Below, piece after piece: positions 44,800-56,205 of a stretch of DNA of 64,000 nucleotides (its first letter is position 1; each line of letters begins with the position of its first letter). Origin of the DNA: Archegozetes longisetosus (taxonomy: Eukaryota; Arthropoda; Arachnida; Sarcoptiformes; Trhypochthoniidae). A model generated the notes under the pieces. It ran no database searches. It worked only from the letters and a program-made list of their open reading frames with translations, and was not told the DNA's origin. Location: positions 11,415,112 through 11,479,111 of the forward strand of contig JAEMBT020000009.1 of the NCBI GenBank assembly GCA_018873245.2, written 5' to 3'. Position numbers and translations under genes: made by a program.

Positions 44800-45990
44800 T
44801 TTGAGGGGCATGTCATTCAAGCATTGCTTTCAAGTGTTCGCTAACTTTGATCCCAAACTTTTGTCTTACGTGAACACTTGAATCTAATGAACAAGTATTG
44901 AATGAGTTGAGAACAACTGATGTTCACATTGAAACGACCGGCATCTGCAACGGAACAACGAATTAGTATCATCAACGATTACAGAAATACCTAAATCTGC
45001 CACAACTAAACGTAAGCACTGCATCAAACCGACACTTATTGTTGAGCGATATATCACAAATGCATTTCTAATCAAACTAAGTTTCAACTTTGGTTTATGT
45101 GGTGATCGTTGCTCTGAGTCTACATCTGTGACGATCGATCACTACATTTGTTTCTCACAAATGTTCACCTGATGTTCAACACATCAATCAATTGATGCAT
45201 TTGACAAATTACAACGTCAATAAAATCATTTCAATTATGTTTCCAATAATCACATTAATGGACAAATAGGTCGTGAATGCACTCTTAAAACTTGATGGCG
45301 GTATTTGAATGATTCTCGTAAAGACGTCGATGTTTTATGAAATTTAATCGAAGATATGATGATTAAAACGGTGATCAGCTGTGAACCACATATTGTCAAA
45401 CTGATTGAGCAAAACCTGGAGATCGCTATTCTAGTTTTGAACTTTTGGACTTCGATATTATGCTCGATAGTAATTACAAGCGTTGGTTACTAGTAGTCAA
45501 CATTTGTCCCAATTTGAGGTCTGATTCAGCTGTTGATAGTTCTGTGAAAAGTCAATTGATTAAAGATATGTTTAGCATTAATGGCTATCGGATACTTTGC
45601 CATTTGAAGAAGTTTGGTAGCTATGCAAACTTTATTCTCTTAAACATTGCGCACAACTCAGTAGTGAGAAGATAAAAGTACAGAACAGTCTTTATATGTG
45701 TAGGTTTGAACTAAATTTAATAATTTTATTGATTTTGTGATATTATAGCACGAACTCTGATTTAAGAGTAGAACGTTAAACAATACTGTATTGTTTCATA
45801 ACTAACCGGTGATGACATTTGTGAGCTGATTGAATCTGAAGATGGATTTTGTAGATCTGGCAGCTCTATTCGTTTGCTTCACCTAAAAGTAATGAATATC
45901 TGAAATATTTTGATTATGTGTTTTACAATATTAGATGAATGGCAACAACGATATTGTAATAATAGAGAAGGTTTTCAAAGTTGACATTTA
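44800..45990 (+). pseudogene. Tubulin tyrosine ligase-like (TTLL4/5-type) pseudogene, copy Y
   Basis: It aligns with 17560-18790 over its length. The best-preserved part (45436-45600) reads FELLDFDIMLDSNYKRWLLV and, after a short gap, LIKDMFSINGYRI, the core of the TTLL ATP-grasp domain. The conserved Trp is kept here but the Glu of the family's LLEVN motif is Val. Copy X has the opposite state (Glu kept, Trp replaced by a stop), so the two decayed independently after duplication. Frame changes break the upstream part, including the HLTN..VNK block near 45199. It is a pseudogene with no intact enzyme. Confidence 0.72.
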
Positions 45991-46469
45991 GTCAAATCTG
46001 TCTAATCCAAACATGTAGTTAAGTCATGTTTTTCTATAAGATTTGATATTATTTTTAACTACTTAAGTGCAGTCAAGGTTTTACTGTATGATAAAGTGAA
46101 TGATTAACACATTTTGTCTATTTTTGAAGGCATGCGATTAATACGAAGTTTGGTGTGCAATGGACAACATATATTTTATGATAGTTTTTAACTTAAACTT
46201 CAGGTACTGCTACTTATATTTGTCGATATATTGTTATAAATATTGATAAATGAATTGCGAAACTTGATTTTTAGCAGTAAATTCGTTGCGAAAACTGTCC
46301 AGTTAGTGATGACAATTTTGAACAAAAAGTTTTGATAGACAAACTCATTCTTAAAGCGTTTGATAAACTGAAGTTCGGTAAAATCGCAACTTTTGTGTAG
46401 TTTTCATTTTATATTGGGTTTTTCATGTTAACAATGGAGTCTTGAAACTGATCGATGCAAATACCAATT
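45991..46469. repeat. Duplicated noncoding flank with hAT empty site
   Basis: Aligns with 18791-18900 plus 19526-19929, so it is the version without the hAT insertion; the empty target lies near 46058-46068. No conserved open frame. Confidence 0.65.
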
Positions 46470-46945
46470 AAATCGTTTGAAACTCCAACACCAACTTATT
46501 TTATATACCAAAATTGACAAATATGCTGCCAATGGGACTATGATCATAATTAAATTAACGAATAATTAGTTAATTAATTATGAAGCAGTGCAAACTTGTT
46601 TAAAAGTTTGGATAAAAGCGAACGAAAGCGTTATTAAAATAAGGTTCTGCACTAATTGGCAAACTTTAATTACAAAGTTTACGAACTTATTAGACTTAAA
46701 TTAGACAAACGAACGATGAGTTCTTCAACGTTTTCAATATTACAACTTTGTAATCAAAGTTTACGAATGTGTACAGAACTCTATTTTAATAAAGTGTTTG
46801 TTCTAAACTTTTAAAAAATGTGCACTGCTTCATAATTAGTTAAATAATTGATCGTTAATTTAATTATGATCATAGTCCCAGTGGTGGCTAACTTCTCGAT
46901 TCTGGTATTCAAGATACATTGATCTTAGAATTACAAACAGCTTAG
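46470..46945. repeat. Foldback palindrome, copy Y
   Basis: The left arm beginning AATCGTTTGAAACTCCA (46471) is inverted in the right arm ending near 46945. The same inner inverted motifs are present as in the palindromes at 3716 and 19930. The downstream motif GCCACTTTCTGGCGATTG (46983) is also shared, but homology to the other copies stops near 47125. Confidence 0.78.
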
Positions 46946-47314
46946 AATCAGATCAATATATTAATTAGATTATATTATGTTTTGCCACTTTCTGGCGATT
47001 GTGTTCATGTTGACAATTCTGTTGGAGTTAAAGATTCTATTAGTGTTGTCTCAATGAAAACAGTTTGGGGACGACTGACAAGTGAGGACTGAATAATTAG
47101 TCTCTGATCAGATGTTTAATATAACTATTCATCTGTTCAGTTGCTTTAAGAAATTATAAAATTAAAATTAGAATGAAATAAGTACAAGCAATATTTTCTC
47201 AAAGCTTGACAATTGAATATTGACATCTTCCCTTTCTTTCTGATAATATCCGGCAAATGACAAATTATATGCATTTAAGCAGTTTTTTTGTTACCAAATT
47301 CTATTAAGTTTGAT

Positions 47315-49770
47315 TAAAACAGGATTTTATAGTGTTTGAACAAATGTTTAATAATGTTTTCGAGTATTTCGGAATCGTTACAATTTTCACTATTTTCAAC
47401 CGCTGAGGACAATTCCTTCCATTTCTGTAAAATGCATTCGAAAGTAATTATATAACAAAAAAGGTAAAAACAACTTGAAATCATTAATATTCAGATAAAG
47501 TTATATTAAAAATGTAAATAACTCTTCATACTTTCCAAACCTCTGCAAAGCATTTGAAGATTTCATTTTCTGCAAAATTTTTACAAATATATGAAAGTAT
47601 GGAATCCATGGCTTTGAACTTGACTTCTAAGTTGAGACCTTTTAACATATAATTTGTGAAAAACTCGCCCAAATTTTCTGAATCAATTTGGGCTTTTATG
47701 TTCTTGATCCGTAGTGTGTGATTAATTTTTAGAATTATTTTCTTGTCTTTCGAAATGGATATAACAGAAGCTATTATTGAACTTAAATATTTATCAATTA
47801 TTCGCAATCTAAAGTTTAATGTATCGATAATCAAGTTTTCAGGAGATAATTTAATTATCATATCCTGTTATATCCCAGAATTACTTCTTTTGATATCTTC
47901 CCAGTCTGTTATCAATCGTCCTAATTTACCCTCAGGATGACTTCGTGACCAATTTTGATTGAAAGACTCATCAATTTTTTGAAAACCCTCACTACTAATC
48001 CTGTGGTAAATACAATTATATTTACCACTGACACCATTCAAACCACTGAAAGTCAGCAATGATTTCAGATCAGTACACATAATCAACTCATAATTAAAAG
48101 TTATTTCGTTGAATACATAAGCTTTTGACAGAACGCTTTTTTCAATTTCTTTGTGAAGGCCTTCAAAATAGTGTTTTAACATATCATAATTTTCTTCACC
48201 AGAAAGTAGAGCTAATAAAACGTGAAAATCAGTATTTGCGTAATCTTTATCCTTTTGTTCATAAGCACCAATATAAGATACATAACTGTGTGTCTTCTTA
48301 AGTGTGCCATCAGTCGATATATTGAAAGTTAAGGGCTGGTATAAGTCTCTTAGCAATTTGTTTTTAGCCAGTAATATAATGCAATTATTTAATGCAAAAT
48401 TTAAATTGAGATAAGCCCTAAATACTTTGTTCAGATTATCGCTAATTGTAACTACAGGTATGGTACTATCTAAATCTTATTTAAGGTCATTCAATTGACG
48501 TTGACTAAATGTATTGAATTTGTTTACATTCAGTGCACGACATGCTCGTGATGTGACATTATATGCCTGTATCTGACTTAAACTTTCTCTCAACTTATTC
48601 TTCACATTTTCATTCATATTATCACATGATCAATGCTTATTAACAGCAATTTCCCCCGACATTTCTTCTATTAATGTGATTTTCAAAATCAATCACATAA
48701 GTGGCATTCTTTGACCCACTCGTAAGAATTTTTAACTTCAATCCGTAACTAATGAAACAGTCGTTCAACGGTTTACTCAGGTTTTCTCGGATATTACGTA
48801 ATATATTCTGTTGCCTTTCACCATAAAAGTCAAAGCCGTTGTTATTCACGACAGATTTTGCTTCCTCAAAATTTTAACTTCTTTTTCCAATAATTTACAT
48901 TTCTGGTTATAGTTCTTAATTTTTTTACTATTTGTCTCTCAAAAAACTTTCAAGAAATCACAACTTTTGCATTTATTATGTTAATCACTCGTTTTCGAAA
49001 CTTATTGCACTTTTTAGCAATAATTTTCCGTTCAAAGAAAACCACATTTCAAGTCTATAGAAAACTTTAAAAGCTCAGAAACAGAATAAATAAAATGTTT
49101 TTCGTTTTTAAAATCTACCTTATGCCAGGATTTCTTCCTTATTATGAATCGTGGATCTGAAAGAGAAACCGGATATGAAGCTGTTATGAATTGCTTTGTA
49201 TTATCACTAATTTTTATTTGACTCAAATTAAATTTAAAACGTTTTATAAATTTAGATCTATTTATTACTATATTATTACTTCTTTTTTGAGATTTAATAT
49301 CTTTGAACTTGTTATAAACCTCTTCATTCAATGAGATTTTAAAATTGATTGTATTTGACTGACATTTAGTTAAATATTGTAACAATTTTTTCTTGAATTC
49401 ATTCCTAAATAATCTGCGTTTATGTTGGAAACCCTTTGGATTTTTAATAAGATATTTATTTTTCAGTTAACTCACTAGAATTGAGCCACAAATAAACAGT
49501 ACTCTCTTTGGTACAAAGTTAAAAAAACAAAAGTTTTTTCTTCTTATAACTCGCTAAATGCTATATTTGATATAATCACTTAACTGAAACTTTTTGAGTT
49601 TGTGGCAAATGTGGTCCGGGTGCAAATCGTCTCTCAGGAAGAGCAAATTTTTTGGCGACAAAGGACTAATTTTTGATAATTTGGGATCAGAGGCAACTGT
49701 TTTAGTATTGACTTTTCTTTTTTCTATGCTGTTCAGCTTCTTCATCATCACTATTATCACTATTTATTCT
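47315..49770 (-). pseudogene. Decayed transposase-like gene, family not assigned
   Basis: Minus-strand coding sequence is traceable over more than 2 kb. An N-terminal part (49760-49554) is followed by 49385-49032, a coiled-coil-like stretch, 48849-48640, then after a frame change near 48650 a frame from about 48620 to 47538 with two nonsense codons (about 48480 and 47868). A final exon (47427 down to 47315, ending HYKILF) is joined through a GT..AG intron of about 110 nt. The central part with FNISTDGT, then FHVLLALLSGEENYDMLKHY and SGLNGVSGKYNCIYH resembles the catalytic region of transposases reported from cnidarian and other invertebrate genomes. I could not assign a superfamily or find terminal repeats. 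Confidence 0.6.
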
Positions 49771-50976
49771 TTTTAATAAGAAAATCAAGTTCTTGATCAT
49801 CAAAAACATTTTCATTGATTGTTTGCAAATTTTGTTCTCATATATGCGAACTACGCATTAAATTTGTTCTTATAATGCAAATATTTAATAAAAAGTTAAT
49901 ATATATTTTTATTCTACTATTGATATCATACAATACTTGCTTAATAATAGCTAGTCTGAGATTAAGCATCTAAAAGTTATTCAAACTTTTTAAACTTAGC
50001 ACGAAAAGTCGGACCATATATGGTCCGAATTTCCATTAAGGGATAACAAAATAATTTGTATAATGATAATCACTTTACATGTTTTGATACATTCCAATTG
50101 TTTGTGTGCCATCGCTATCAGTTTTCTTTAAATGATTGAATTGAATCTAGTTTGCAATTGAAGTTCTAGTCAGTATTGTTTTGATGGTCGCGCCAAAACA
50201 ACTACTCGATTATTAAACTAGTTGTTCAAGTCAATAGTTTTGTTCGATTACTACTTTTGATTAGATTCGAGTTACTTAAATGACATAATTTGCATAAATG
50301 CATATAAACTGTATGAAAAGCTGGTGAGTAATGCGCATAACCTAAATTGAAATCAATCGTAAGATTTTCAGATTAAACAGTTAAATATCTTATTTGAAGC
50401 ATTCAACACCAATGAGATAACTGATATATTCCTTAACTTCAAGTAGATATTGAATGAGAAGTGTCGGTGTGATGACAATTGTAAAGTTAGGTCTGCATGA
50501 TACGAAACCAATAGCTGCGATAAAGAGAGTTTGTGATGTTGTCACCTGTTGATCTTGGCCCAACTCTGACCTCACACTTATTTCACTTAAAATGTTGTGT
50601 ATCTTTGATTATGAAATTTTCTTAATATTTTATAGTTATGAAAAGCAAAATGAGAATAGTTGTAATTCAAATTTAAAATTACAATACGATAGGTTATAAT
50701 ATGGAAAGTTCGTATTCAATCAAGCGGAGTAAGTAATCAATGCGACCAGCGAGAAATTTTCTGGTTTCGTCATTATAACAATATAGATCCTGATTTGACA
50801 CTTAAACACCATAAATGACTTTGTACTGTACAATATACAGAAATCATAGATATGGCTCGATATTCAATATGAAATATTCTCGAATAAATAATTGTGTTAA
50901 ATTATGCCCTAAAAATAGGTACTATATTGCTTTATAAAGAACGATGAAAATAAGTCCTGAACCACTATATGACTAA
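49771..50976. other. No gene seen; repeated stretch at 50225-50405
   Basis: 50225-50405 aligns with 36490-36660 near the 3' side of ank2. 50800-50880 resembles the AKR-unit flank near 53900-53960 and 54540-54560, without the hAT element found there. A 61-residue minus-strand frame (50390-50575) has no recognisable domain. Confidence 0.5.
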
Positions 50977-51549
50977 CTGTCATCTTCATCGACGAAGAGA
51001 GATTCAATCTCGATGGCCGTGATGATTGCTAATACTATTGGCATGATCTACTGAAGGAGCCGCAGTACTACTCCAGAAGGGCTCGAGGAGAACATTTTGT
51101 TATGGTCTTGGCTGCCATCGGCTATAATGGGGAAATAACCATTGCTTTCCTAGATGGTCTGCAGAATGCAGCACCATACCAGGAAATGCTCCATCAGCAC
51201 CTCCTCCCTTTGGGGTCGAATTGGTGGTCGCAACTAGAAGATTTAGCAGGACAACGCGTCAATACATACCACCTAGACGACGAAATAGTAGTTTCAGGAC
51301 TGCGGAGTTTGGGTTCTAGACTAGTTAGTGCATAGTCCAGATCTCAATCCTATTGAAAATCTCTCGAGGCCTTTGGTTCGGCTGGTACACACCAGTCGTC
51401 GTCAATACGATACCACTACTGAACTTAAGGCTGCAATTGAGTCTTCTAGTTACCAGGTCCGGTTGTCCGAACTCCAGAATATGATTCAATCGATGTCCCA
51501 ACGTATAATTCGGCTTCTCAACAAGAACAGAAAGACCATAAACTATTAA
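50977..51549 (+). pseudogene. Tc1-like transposase, C-terminal half, frameshifted
   Basis: The catalytic landmarks of a Tc1 DD34E transposase appear in order: VIFIDEERFNLDG (50979), QDNASIHT (about 51250) and HSPDLNPIENL (51329), ending NRKTINY at a TAA (51547). At least two frame changes and several stops separate them. The N-terminal DNA-binding half is absent. The last 51 nt are repeated at the start of the window. Confidence 0.88.
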
Positions 51550-52111
51550 TCATCATCTTCGAGGTATGCGTCATATATTTATGTCGCATCCAAAAACCCT
51601 AAAAACCTGGGTTTTTGGTCGCTGCCACGTTGGACTTGGGAGAAGAAAATCGAAACTTTATGTGATCATCTGTATTCTAGTTTTTAACAATCAGTAAAAT
51701 TATTTTTATATTTTATGGTGTAAATAAAATTATTAAAAATTTCATAGCTTGATATACTCTGTACTTATGTCGTGCACTGTATATCCATTCGGTTCTACTT
51801 ACAAAATGATTGATGTGACTCATCTCTCATCTAACATTTAAATTGATTTACCACATCATTTATTCTTAGATATCTACTGTTTATTTAGTTTACATTTAGT
51901 AATCATTTTGTTTAATTAATTTGATTTGATTTGATTCATACTCATTATCTAATTTGATTTATATTACATCGTTTAGACAATATTACTTTGTTTTGCATTC
52001 AATTTTTTAAAATAATAAACTTACAAAATTAGTTATTAGTTCTGACAATATTTTTTCTAATATCAAATTTAATTATACATTTACTTTTTATCATGTTTCA
52101 ATCCTTACAAC
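51550..52111. repeat. Noncoding stretch duplicated at 54-634
   Basis: Nearly identical to the left end of the window. It carries the same AAAAACCC / GGGTTTTT hairpin near 51593-51619. No gene. Confidence 0.7.
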
Positions 52112-53493
52112 TTATAAGATGTCATCCGGATTAGCAAAGAAACGAGTGTTTGTATTCAAGCTGTCAATCAGTGCCATGTCATCCGATGATATTCCAAAGT
52201 GAAAAAGTTCAAAGTTAGGCTTCAAATTGTCCACACGAGAAGTTTTTGGGATAATACCTGAAATATAAGTTACCGAAAAATGATATGCCTACACATTAGT
52301 TATAAACTTTACATCTAAAAAATATATAACTTCATGAAACTACGCTTTAATTTATGCACAACAATTTAAAGTATGTTAAACATATGCACATTTTTCAGAT
52401 CATTATTTGGTAATATTTTAAAGAAAACCATTCACATTTTAACAAATTTTTTACAAATAATTAAAGCTATTTCGAACTTACACACTCCGTGTTGAAGTGC
52501 CCACTTCAATAATATTTGTGCCACTGATCTGTTATATTTGTCTGCAATTTTGTTAAGCGTTTCATTTTGTGACAGTATTTTCCAACCTTGTTGACCTCCC
52601 AATGAAGAGTATGCCTGAAACACTATCTTCTTTTCATTGCAATACTCGAGCAATTCTTTTTGATATAACAGTGGATGAAATTCAACCTGAAATCAATTCA
52701 TTTAATTAATTGGTTATAAAAGTACACAAAATGTTGAATAAAATTGCACAAAACCTGATTAACAGTAGGAACAACTTTACAGTGTTTCAGCAATTCGTCC
52801 ATATGTGGAATCGTGTAATTGGAAATACCAATGGATTTAATCAGTCCTTCGGAATATAAGTCTTCCAAGTCTTCATAACTACCTTTCCTCAGCTCAGAAT
52901 TTTTTGGGTCTTTTGGATCAAGACCTCCGGTCCCTGGCCAGTGAATTAAAACTAAATCGACGTATGGGGTCTTCAACTTTTCAATAGATTCCAAAACCTT
53001 TTCCCTACACGTTCCTCTTCCCTGATGCAATGCATCTATTCGTACAACAATTTTTTGTTCAAAATATATAAAAAATGATAATTCATTTGATAATCAGTTG
53101 AATAATAAATTTATACTAAGTTTTGTTATTATGAAAATGTCTTCTCTTTTCAATCCGAGTTTATGTAAGTCTTCAACAACTTCTCCGATAAACTCTTCAT
53201 TTTGATAAAGATTTGCCGTATCTGTCAAATAGATTTTTGGTTGAAAAAGTCTTATAACTGATAATAGTTATGGTAGAAATGAGTTACCAATGAGTCGATA
53301 TCCTGTTTTGAGCGCTTCGGTCACTACTGTTTTGCAAAGTTGTCTCTCATTTAATAAGTAAGTGCCGACTGAAACACATTTATGTAAAAAGTATTAATAC
53401 AAGTAATTAATAAATAATAACAAATTTGATATTAAGATAAAACTTACGTCCAATGGTCGGTATTTTTCTGCTATTGTTTAGAGTCAATTCCAT
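52112..53493 (-). CDS. Aldo-keto reductase, copy C (intact)
   Basis: A NAD(P)H-dependent oxidoreductase of the aldo-keto reductase superfamily. Six exons on the minus strand: 53448-53493, 53288-53368, 53117-53221, 52755-53035, 52482-52686 and 52112-52257. Introns are 66-224 nt with GT..AG borders and all phases fit, giving 287 residues. The catalytic tetrad is complete: Asp43 (end of GYRLID), Tyr48 (NLYQNE), Lys76 (IITKL) and His109 (LIHWPG). Further family blocks are GISNY, PTVNQVEFHP and IIPKT. The ending NTNTRFFANPDDIL is family-like. It is somewhat shorter than vertebrate AKR1 enzymes, mainly because of shorter loops. Substrate cannot be told from sequence. It is the only fully intact member of the four-copy cluster. 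Confidence 0.93.
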
Positions 53494-53960
53494 TATTTTT
53501 GTTGAAATAACATAAAAAATAATAATTCAAATTAATAAACAGCTGTTAAAATCAATTAACTTATTTATAACTTATAATCATAAGCATTAGATTTGTAAAA
53601 ACATTATTGGATTCATTACAATAAGTTTAATTCAAGGACTAAAGACTTAAACATAAACAGACACGTGACTAAAGTTTCATCTCTATGGTTAGAAAAGGCT
53701 GTCAGTCCTACAGTTAGAGCACTATATACTTGAATAGCTTTGGATAAAACTGTTTCAATTCAGTCACAATATTTGAATTGATTTGAATACTAATATTATG
53801 AATATAAAGCTATGCACTACTCAACAGAAAAAGTTTGTATAGCAATCTTGATAATCTATAGAGAGTTATACCTAATAATATTCAGTTAATAAGTTTTAGT
53901 AAATGTCTTTATACTGCATAAGTTATACCGTTAACATACCGGCATCATAGATATGACTCG
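53494..53960. other. Upstream region of AKR copy C
   Basis: Related in part to the region upstream of copy D (57565-58190). It should contain the AKR promoter, but I cannot identify a specific element. Confidence 0.45.
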
Positions 53961-54537
53961 TAGAGTTGGGTCATGTTAGAGTTTTCATTGCCACGTTCCT
54001 AGTGGCTTTTCTCGAGCGGGATTCGGCTTCCCGAGATCCTGATAAATTCATAGACTTTCGGTTTTGCATTACTTTTTGCAAAAGTGCACTTTGAGATCCC
54101 ACTAATATCCAAAGTTGTGGAGTATTTAAACAATAACTCTTTATTACAATAATTGCATTTTGCAATGTCTTTATCTCACTTTTGAAAGAATTGACAAACC
54201 CAACTCTGTTTCGTAATAATTATCTTAATATTTGATTTACTTTCAAATTATTCATAAGATTTATTACAATTGTTACTCAATACAAATGAATCAAATCTTT
54301 AACACACTTATAAGTAAAAATTGTTGAAATTGATCTAATTTCGCACAAATGTCTATGATAAAGCGCATATGTATTATATCCCTATATTTACTTATTTACT
54401 GTTATTGAAAAATAGGCAAAGTTTAATGCCTTAAACTTTGTTATTACTATACATTTGTTTTACTCCCCGACTCTTATTCCCGAGTCCTGACCCGCTCGGG
54501 CGGAACATTGATATCCCAAATCCCGAGACCAACTGTA
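53961..54537. mobile_element. hAT-like non-autonomous element with 8-bp target duplication
   Basis: ATGACTCG flanks both ends (53953-53960 and 54538-54545). The ends TAGAGTTGGGTC and the inverse of TACAGTTGGTCTC form imperfect inverted repeats. GC-rich patches (CTCGAGCGGGATTCGG near 54012, CCCGCTCGGGCGG near 54491) lie just inside them. The related sequence near 50850 (ATGGCTCGATATTCAATAT) lacks the insertion. No transposase remains. Confidence 0.78.
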
Positions 54538-54545
54538 ATGACTCG

Positions 54546-56205
54546 ATATTCAATATTAAGTAACTTTTTTGATTATTTAAAATTTCTATTCAATCTTTAC
54601 TGAATATTTATTTTTTAGATGAGTTCTAATTTATTTAGTCTGAAAAATACATTTTTCTATATTATTCCCTTTGAAGGACTTATTATTTTCAAAAGTTATT
54701 CTGAAAATGTTATCACTTTTGTATAATCTAACGATTAAGTTGCTATATTAGAGCAAAATTATAAATTTTCAGTTATTTAAAGTTTATGTAAATCAAATCC
54801 ATTTCTATTGTAATGTTTGTAAGTATGAGATCATGTCCAGTACCTATCGTAGAAGAACCAAAAATTGCGAACTCATTCATATAGATGTCTTTGAAACTGA
54901 AAAATTCAATAGATTTGAACTTTAATAATGATTTTTCTTTGAACATATATCCTAAACATTTCTGGAATTACAACAATAATAGTGTGTATTATTATTTTGG
55001 ATATGCAGTAGGAATGAATAAATATAGTTTGTAGTGAAAGATCTGGTGATTGGTACACATCAAATATGTCTAATACCTGATGTGAATGAAAAGTTTACTG
55101 ATCATCTCGGGTTTGGTGAGCTAAATATGTAATTGTGCTTACCTCAACATATTGAGTCAATTGTTGTTACGGTAAGCAGAATATTGAGCAAGTTAAGTAA
55201 GTTAGCAATTTATGTAGTTTGAGTCAGTGTATTCAATGAGTTAAGGCAATCAAGAAAAGTAGTACAAATAGGGCGACTAGTCTTTGAAAGTCTAGAAGAA
55301 GTTTTACTTAGATTAAGTATTCATATATCATATATATCCTTGTAATTGGCATAAGCAGTATAGATCTAACCTTATGTTTTGATGTTTTGAGCTTATAAGT
55401 CTATTTAATAAAACTGATCATCATCAAAGTAAACTATTATTCTGATTAAAGAAAGTTAAACAAACTGTTCTCTAGGTATCTTATAAATTGAAATTATGTC
55501 AGTCGTAACTATAAGCCCATAGGAATAAAAATAAAAGTTATCAAAATTTATATTCAAAACTATAAGAAAATAGATCGAACTCAAGAAATAGTCTTTGAGG
55601 ACTAAAAGTTAATCGAAGTATTGTTAACTAAGTTATCGATGTTAATGCTTCATAATAGAAAATAAGTGAAAACAATAGCCTGAGTCTCAAGCTTGACTCA
55701 ATAGCTAATACTTTTATATTTTCAACAAATAACAAAACGATGAAATGCAATTTATTGATCTATATATTCAATACAATGATTGGCTCAATCCATTTCAGAG
55801 ATAGTAAACGCATTTAAGTAAATAAATTCAACCCATATATGTATATACTCACTTTATATATAATGAATGTATTTAAACAAATTGCCTTTTTCTTCCCACA
55901 CAAAAAGCTGTTTCAATATTGAAAGACTAATCATATTGAAGGCACAATTGATGAATCGAACAAATTTTAGTATTTGCTGCTCTATCTGTTACGCCTTTTG
56001 ATATATTAGTAAAATATTACAATCACAATATCGAATCACATTTATTTGAAAATTTAATCCTATTTGTACACACTCATTAGAATATTCAATAGATCCTAAC
56101 TAAATTATATAACTTTAATCCATTTTGCTTCCAGTCCTGATATGACAATATTTTTCTAATTGAGAATTATTAATTCATCTTTCATTATGTTTCGATCCTT
56201 ACAAC
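54546..56205. repeat. AKR-unit spacer between copies C and D
   Basis: 54580-55980 aligns with 58490-60262 (minus the mariner at 58620-59026) and, in its right part, with 29761-30334. It shows that the AKR gene and spacer were duplicated as a unit. At 54710-54725 the site corresponding to the mariner insertion is empty. No conserved open frame. Confidence 0.75.

Noticed and set aside
50390..50575. A 61-residue minus-strand frame
   Set aside because: No recognisable domain, no clear splice sites, and part of it overlaps the repeat shared with 36490-36660.
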